From CAIZIN01 sp964483025 (GTDB taxonomy: Bacteria; Patescibacteriota; Minisyncoccia; Phycocordibacterales; CAIZIN01): DNA of 7,160 nt. The notes beneath the pieces are model-generated. The model ran no database searches and had not been told where the DNA came from. It saw only the letters and a program-made list of their open reading frames with translations. This document shows, one piece after another, positions 4,479-7,160 of the stretch (position 1 is the first letter of the stretch; each line of letters starts with the position of its first letter). A program made the position numbers and the translations under genes. The stretch spans positions 1 through 7,160 of the forward strand of contig CAYZZT010000034.1 in the NCBI GenBank assembly GCA_964483025.1, read 5' to 3'.

Positions 4479-4545
4479 TGTCATCCTTGCGAATGCGAGG
4501 ATCCATGGATTAATTCATGGATTGCCGATCGGGTCGGCAATGACA
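4479..4545. repeat. Short TGTCAT-bounded palindromic element (67 bp)
   Basis: Bounded by TGTCATCC (4479-4486) and CAATGACA (4538-4545). It consists of three successive hairpins: CCTTGC/GCGAGG, CCATGGA/TTCATGG, and TTGCCGA/TCGGCAA with loop TCGGG. It has no structured-repeat core. It lies between the divergent yqeY and rmuC, and its ATG-containing hairpin creates the false longer yqeY start. Confidence 0.8.
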
Positions 4546-4572
4546 GAAGGGAAGTTATAATATGAGGTAAAC

Positions 4573-4591
4573 TATAGCATATTCTGCTATA
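4573..4591. promoter_or_regulatory. Palindrome overlapping the rmuC -10 box
   Basis: TATAGCA (4573-4579), 5-nt spacer, TGCTATA (4585-4591). The right arm contains the TGn extension and most of the -10 hexamer of rmuC, so a protein bound here would compete with RNA polymerase. With 7-bp AT-rich arms, chance is a real possibility. Confidence 0.3.
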
Positions 4592-4593
4592 AT
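4585..4593 (+). promoter_or_regulatory. Extended -10 promoter of rmuC
   Basis: TGCTATAAT, with TATAAT at 4588-4593 ending 8 nt before the ATG at 4601. No -35 and no Shine-Dalgarno sequence are seen. A second TATAAT (4556-4561) lies further upstream. Confidence 0.65.
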
Positions 4594-4600
4594 ATTCATT

Positions 4601-5683
4601 ATGACATCTACAATATTATTGAGTGTATTTATTTTGATTTTAGTAGCTATAAATATTGCTCTTTTTTTAATGCTTAAAAAAAGCGTTGATATACCAAAAG
4701 AAGATAGTGGCCTCCGGCTTATACTCGAGCAAGTAAACGAGCTTTCAAGAACTGTGGACTCCAAAGTGTCCGACCTAAACAAAACTGTTGATTTAAAAAT
4801 GGGAGAAAGTACCCGCCATATGAGTGACTCTGTGAATAGACAATTTTCTGAATCACAAAAACTTATACGAGAAATCACATCCGAACTTGCTCAAGTTAAA
4901 GAAACGGGAAAGCAGGTTGTGGGCTTTGCAGACCAACTTCAAAATCTTCAAGATATTCTCAAAAATCCAAAACAAAGAGGAATTATTGGGGAATACTATT
5001 TGGAAACTCTATTGAAAAATGTTTTACCACCCGGAATGTTTCAAATGCAATATGCATTTTCAGATGGAGAAATTGTAGATGCGGTTGTATTTGTTAAAGA
5101 AAAAATAATCCCGATTGACTCAAAATTCTCACTTGAAAATTACAATAAACTTGTTGAAGAAAGAAATGAAACAGAAAAAGCTCGACTCGAAAAGCTTTTT
5201 GTTAGTGATTTGAAAAAACGAATTGAAGAAACTTCAAAATATATTCGACCACAAGAGGGGACTATGGATTTTGCTTTTATGTTTATCCCACATGAGGCAA
5301 TATATTATGATTTAATTGTTAATAAAATTGGGGCATTGAAGGAAGAGACAGAAAACCTAATACAAAGGGCCGCTCAGAAATATAAGGTGATTATTGTGTC
5401 ACCTACATCATTTTTGGCATACCTCCAGACCGTTATGCAGGGCCTTAAAGCGCTTCAAATTGAGGAAACGGCCAAAGACATCATAAAGCGGGTTGAAGAG
5501 CTAGGGAAGCATTTAAAGGCCTATGAGGAGTATCATGGCAAGCTGGGAAATGCCCTAGGAACCACAGTAAACCACTTCAATAAGGCGAGTGGGGAACTAA
5601 AGAAAGTGGACAAGGATGTTATGAGAATAACGGGTGATAGTGCCGGAATTGAGATAGAGCTTCTAGATAAACCGGAGGAATAG
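4601..5683 (+). CDS. rmuC: RmuC family DNA recombination protein
   Basis: 360-residue RmuC (DUF195) protein. The family is linked to limiting recombination at inverted repeats and is predicted to have a PD-(D/E)XK nuclease-like core. Residues about 4-25 form one hydrophobic membrane anchor. Residues about 33-120 are polar and heptad-like, consistent with a coiled coil. The core starts with KQRGIIGEYYLE (124-135). Then come VDAVVF (159-164) and PIDSKFSLENY (171-181), whose D160 and D173-x-K175 fit the nuclease motif. FMFIPHEAIY (226-235), IIVSPTSFLAYLQTV (264-278) and the conserved C-terminal helix LGKHLKAYEEYHGKLG (301-316) follow. It is shorter than E. coli RmuC (about 475) in the coiled coil and tail. 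The start is set by the promoter 8 nt upstream. It lies in a region crowded with inverted repeats, which is suggestive but no proof of a link. Confidence 0.93.
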   Translation: MTSTILLSVFILILVAINIALFLMLKKSVDIPKEDSGLRLILEQVNELSRTVDSKVSDLNKTVDLKMGESTRHMSDSVNRQFSESQKLIREITSELAQVKETGKQVVGFADQLQNLQDILKNPKQRGIIGEYYLETLLKNVLPPGMFQMQYAFSDGEIVDAVVFVKEKIIPIDSKFSLENYNKLVEERNETEKARLEKLFVSDLKKRIEETSKYIRPQEGTMDFAFMFIPHEAIYYDLIVNKIGALKEETENLIQRAAQKYKVIIVSPTSFLAYLQTVMQGLKALQIEETAKDIIKRVEELGKHLKAYEEYHGKLGNALGTTVNHFNKASGELKKVDKDVMRITGDSAGIEIELLDKPEE

Positions 5684-5700
5684 ACGATTATGAACTCTTC

Positions 5701-5937
5701 TGTCATTCCGGCGAAGGCCGGAATCCAGTCGGCATAATCAAAATTCGAAGCACGAAATTCGAAATCCGAAACAAATCAAAAATTCAAAATATTTAATCTA
5801 AAACAATGCATTTTCGGACTGGAATTTTCCGACCTACTGTCGCTGTATACCTTTTCGACTTTTTGTTTCGCTTCACTCACAAAAACCCTGAAAAGCTTTT
5901 GAATTTGTCGCCAAATTCAACCTCCGCCGGAATGACA
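5701..5937. repeat. Composite palindromic element with perfect 13-bp inverted ends, 237 bp
   Basis: The ends are TGTCATTCCGGCG (5701-5713) and its exact complement CGCCGGAATGACA (5925-5937). Inside are the CCGGCGAAGGCCGG hairpin, the AATTCGAAGCACGAAA module (5742-5757, shared with 1619-1634) and, read on the minus strand, several hairpins. The hairpins are TTGAATTTG/CAAATTCAA with a GCGA loop (5898-5919) and TTTTTGT/ACAAAAA (5861-5886). The stretch GGTCGGAAAATTCC (5817-5830) loosely recalls the P3 region of the structured repeat. It occupies almost the whole rmuC-rplU gap, starting 18 nt after rmuC and ending 10 nt before the rplU -35 box. No gene is present in it. Confidence 0.8.
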
Positions 5938-5946
5938 AAAAACCGC

Positions 5947-5975
5947 TTGCAAATCTGCGGCAAATAAGGTAATAT
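5947..5975 (+). promoter_or_regulatory. Promoter of rplU
   Basis: TTGCAA (5947-5952), exactly 17 bp, then TAATAT (5970-5975), ending 10 nt before the ATG at 5985. This is the only gene here with a convincing -35/-10 pair, fitting the high expression of a ribosomal protein. There is no Shine-Dalgarno site between it and the ATG. Confidence 0.7.
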
Positions 5976-5984
5976 ATCCCCACT

Positions 5985-6302
5985 ATGACATTCGCAGTAT
6001 TTCAAACAGGAGGTAAACAATATTTAGCTCAAGAAGGTGACAAAATCCGAATTGAGAAAATCATCGGCGACTACAAGGTAGGCGACGCTATTTCTTTTAA
6101 AGATGTGCTTGTTCTAAGTGACGACAAAGATATCAAAATTGGTACACCTATGGTAGAAGGCGCAGAAGTTAAGGCAGAAATTACAAAGATTGACCGACTT
6201 CCAAAAGTAACAGTTATAAAATACCTACAAAAAAGCCGATACTTTAAAAAGAACGGACACCGGCAACCTTACTTCGAGGTTCAGATTAATTCAGTAAAAT
6301 AA
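5985..6302 (+). CDS. rplU: 50S ribosomal protein L21
   Basis: 105-residue bL21, an rRNA-binding protein of the large ribosomal subunit. Family marks: AVFQTGGKQY (4-13) at the N terminus, EGDKIRIEKI (17-26), GTPMVEGAEVKAEI (53-66), then the basic C-terminal stretch KVTVIKYLQKSRYFKKNGHRQ (74-94) with the signature GHRQ at 91-94. The length is typical (about 103). In many bacteria rpmA (L27) follows rplU, but here rplU is a single-gene unit. Its own promoter is 10 nt upstream and a terminator starts 34 nt downstream. The mRNA appears leaderless or nearly so. Confidence 0.98.
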   Translation: MTFAVFQTGGKQYLAQEGDKIRIEKIIGDYKVGDAISFKDVLVLSDDKDIKIGTPMVEGAEVKAEITKIDRLPKVTVIKYLQKSRYFKKNGHRQPYFEVQINSVK

Positions 6303-6312
6303 TTTTAGTTGG

Positions 6313-6330
6313 TAGTGAGTAGTGAGTAGT
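6313..6330. repeat. Short tandem TAGTGAG repeat in the rplU 3' region
   Basis: Two and a half copies of the 7-mer TAGTGAG between the rplU stop and its terminator. No role can be assigned. Confidence 0.7.
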
Positions 6331-6335
6331 TTGTA

Positions 6336-6375
6336 GATAATAAAAATTCCGCCACTCGGCGGTTTTTTTATTATC
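6336..6375. terminator. Bidirectional intrinsic terminator after rplU
   Basis: CCGCC (6349-6353), loop ACTC, GGCGG (6358-6362), flanked by GATAATAAAAA (6336-6346) and TTTTTATTATC (6365-6375), which pair with each other. It has seven T on the plus strand after the GC stem and an A run before it. It should stop rplU transcripts and, from the other side, minus-strand transcripts. Confidence 0.9.
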
Positions 6376-6399
6376 AAAAATATGGTATCTGTTTTGCAG

Positions 6400-6427
6400 T
6401 ATAAATATACCGGCCGGTATATTTATA
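6400..6427. promoter_or_regulatory. Perfect 28-bp palindrome, operator-like
   Basis: 14 bp mirrored exactly with no spacer. The left half is TATAAATATACCGG and the right half its reverse complement, so the centre reads TATACCGGCCGGTATA. AT-rich arms around a GC centre with this length resemble operators of TetR-type repressors (family knowledge, not proof). There is no T run, so it is not a terminator. No promoter facing a gene is evident beside it and no regulator gene is in the window. Confidence 0.5.
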
Positions 6428-6457
6428 TTGTAAAGAAAAACGATATAGAGAGATAAA

Positions 6458-6546
6458 CCCAGTAGTAGGTTTTTAGTTTGTTAATAATATACTTATCAAG
6501 ATGCAAAAATATGAGCATTTTTGTGAGCTAAAAATTCACTACTGGG
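6458..6546. repeat. 89-nt imperfect long stem with inner hairpin
   Basis: CCCAGTAGT (6458-6466), three unpaired bases, TTTTTAG (6470-6476) pairs with CTAAAAA (6528-6534), three unpaired bases, ACTACTGGG (6538-6546). The symmetric internal loop and 16 paired of 19 positions per arm indicate selected structure. Inside is a second hairpin CAAAAAT/ATTTTTG (6504-6523). No direct repeats flank it and it has no coding capacity. It could be a small RNA, a recombination site or a minimal mobile element. Confidence 0.6.
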
Positions 6547-6551
6547 CAAAG

Positions 6552-6580
6552 AAAAAACCGTACCTATGAATTAGGATACG
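6552..6580 (-). terminator. Intrinsic terminator of the cysteine-rich gene
   Basis: On the minus strand, CGTA, one bulged T, CCTA, loop ATTCA, TAGG and TACG form an 8-bp stem, then GTTTTTT. It lies 36 nt past the stop of the minus-strand gene, in the right orientation. Confidence 0.75.
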
Positions 6581-6616
6581 ATTTTACTTTTAAAATAAAT
6601 CTCCAATGTTTTGGCA

Positions 6617-7045
6617 CTAGATTCCCAGGATCCTCTCAGCATCTGGGATTTCAGCACGCACATACTCGGGCGATAAGCCTAGTTGCATTAGTGCATTCAC
6701 CAGTTTTTTCAATGGTGGCATAAGGAAAAGTCGGATGTGACAAGCTTCACACTTACAGTCTTTTGTATGTTTGTTGTAATACCTTGCCCATTTGGTCAAA
6801 ACTCTACCAGCAGAAATCTTTGGCAAAGAATGAAGAATTTCACGGCATTTGTCAGGTCGACTCCCACAAGAACCGCACTCACCGGGAACCCCTTTACATT
6901 TTCTAGGCATCACCGCTTCGTGTTCGAAGCGCTCATCATTTTGGTGAATTAAGGAATAGAGAGCCGACCCGGTCCGAGGGGTGAATCCAAGTTCGTGAAG
7001 TGACATTTCTAACACAGCTGGAACATTTTTATGGTTTGTTTGCAT
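6617..7045 (-). CDS. Cysteine-rich protein of unknown function, probably zinc-binding
   Basis: 142 residues; I do not recognise the family. Two cysteine clusters stand out: C50, C57, C60, C67 (C-x6-C-x2-C-x6-C) and C97, C99, C102, H103. Each could hold a zinc ion, or they could share one. Between them is a basic, possibly helical stretch (about 80-95). After them is LFLMPPLKKLVNALMQLGLSPEYVRAE (106-132), probably helical. There is no signal peptide or membrane segment, so it is likely cytoplasmic. It differs from the other genes. GC is about 46% over six lines I counted, against about 30% in sampled rmuC and mltG lines. It has a strong Shine-Dalgarno site, AGAAGGAG, 5 nt before the ATG. A complete transcription unit (promoter, palindrome, terminator) surrounds it. 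This fits acquisition from elsewhere or a distinct expression mode. Confidence 0.8.
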   Translation of the reverse strand: MQTNHKNVPAVLEMSLHELGFTPRTGSALYSLIHQNDERFEHEAVMPRKCKGVPGECGSCGSRPDKCREILHSLPKISAGRVLTKWARYYNKHTKDCKCEACHIRLFLMPPLKKLVNALMQLGLSPEYVRAEIPDAERILGI

Positions 7046-7050
7046 TTGTA

Positions 7051-7058
7051 CTCCTTCT
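7051..7058 (-). promoter_or_regulatory. Strong ribosome binding site of the cysteine-rich gene
   Basis: AGAAGGAG on the minus strand, 5 nt (TACAA) before the ATG at 7045. It is the only convincing Shine-Dalgarno sequence among the genes of this window and it fixes the start. Confidence 0.85.
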
Positions 7059-7072
7059 ATAAGGTCCTTATA
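7058..7072. promoter_or_regulatory. Operator-like palindrome at the cysteine-rich gene's start site
   Basis: TATAAGGTCCTTATA: two perfect 7-bp arms around one central base, lying at or just downstream of the -10 region and ending at the Shine-Dalgarno site. This is a typical place for a repressor to block initiation. As RNA, a hairpin with a one-base loop is unlikely to be stable. Confidence 0.4.
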
Positions 7073-7073
7073 T

Positions 7074-7101
7074 AGTTTAGTACGAAATAAAAAGAAGTCA
7101 A
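7074..7101 (-). promoter_or_regulatory. Promoter of the cysteine-rich gene
   Basis: Minus-strand TTGACT (7096-7101), 16 bp, TAAACT (7074-7079). An overlapping TATATA (7069-7074) is a better -10 box but would have a 21-bp spacer. Either gives a leader of roughly 15-25 nt that includes the Shine-Dalgarno site. Confidence 0.5.
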
Positions 7102-7160
7102 AGAGGAGCTAGGTGACATTTTGTGTTGGTTTTCTCCTGTCTCTGCGCTCAATTAAATAA

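Noticed and set aside
4555..4878. 107-codon minus-strand frame
   Set aside because: Antisense shadow of the rmuC N-terminal half. It also covers the rmuC promoter.
6737..6952. 71-codon plus-strand frame
   Set aside because: Antisense to the cysteine-rich gene, which has the Shine-Dalgarno site, promoter and terminator.
7113..7160. Possible 15-residue frame starting GTG after GAGGAG and ending at the last base of the window
   Set aside because: Very short and hydrophobic, with a rare start codon and no terminator in view. Likely chance, though the upstream GAGGAG is noted.

Overview
The window looks like a piece of an AT-rich genome from a small-genome bacterium, most likely of the candidate phyla radiation (Patescibacteria/Parcubacteria type). 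This is an inference from gene content, compact single-gene units, promoters that abut start codons, and dense families of short palindromic intergenic repeats. No taxonomic marker here settles it.

Layout. Positions 50-125 (minus) hold tRNA-Ala(TGC). Upstream of it, 102-491 carries two tandem ~183-bp units, each repeating the tRNA promoter and the first 24 nt of the tRNA. Positions 582-1030 form a 449-bp transposase-less mobile element with 22-bp terminal inverted repeats and a perfect 8-bp target duplication. A small gamma-glutamylcyclotransferase-like gene (1090-1389) and a 21-residue lysine-rich micro-ORF with a terminator (1472-1573) follow. The divergent cell-wall pair ddl (minus, 1699-2658) and mltG (plus, 2810-3655) comes next, then a repeat-filled gap, yqeY (minus, 4003-4458), rmuC (plus, 4601-5683), another composite repeat, and rplU (plus, 5985-6302). 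After rplU lies an unusual non-coding stretch with a bidirectional terminator, a perfect 28-bp palindrome and a long stem. A cysteine-rich protein of unknown function (minus, 6617-7045) ends the window. It alone has a clear Shine-Dalgarno site and a higher GC content.

Gene relationships. Ddl makes D-Ala-D-Ala for peptidoglycan precursors and MltG cuts nascent glycan strands, so the divergent pair serves the cell wall. The others are single-gene units (translation: rplU and tRNA-Ala; DNA metabolism: rmuC; tRNA amidotransferase-like: yqeY). Five protein genes have a -10 box ending 7-10 nt before the ATG, implying leaderless or nearly leaderless mRNAs.

The strongest unexplained signal is an 86-87 nt motif present four times (196-281, 378-464, 735-820, 3815-3900). 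It has three hairpins at fixed spacing. Their stem sequences change between copies while base pairing is kept, and the loops and linkers stay conserved. This is the pattern expected of a structured RNA or a folded single-stranded DNA substrate. Two of the copies sit inside elements bounded by TGTCATyC inverted repeats; the other two form the body of the tRNA-Ala tandem units.
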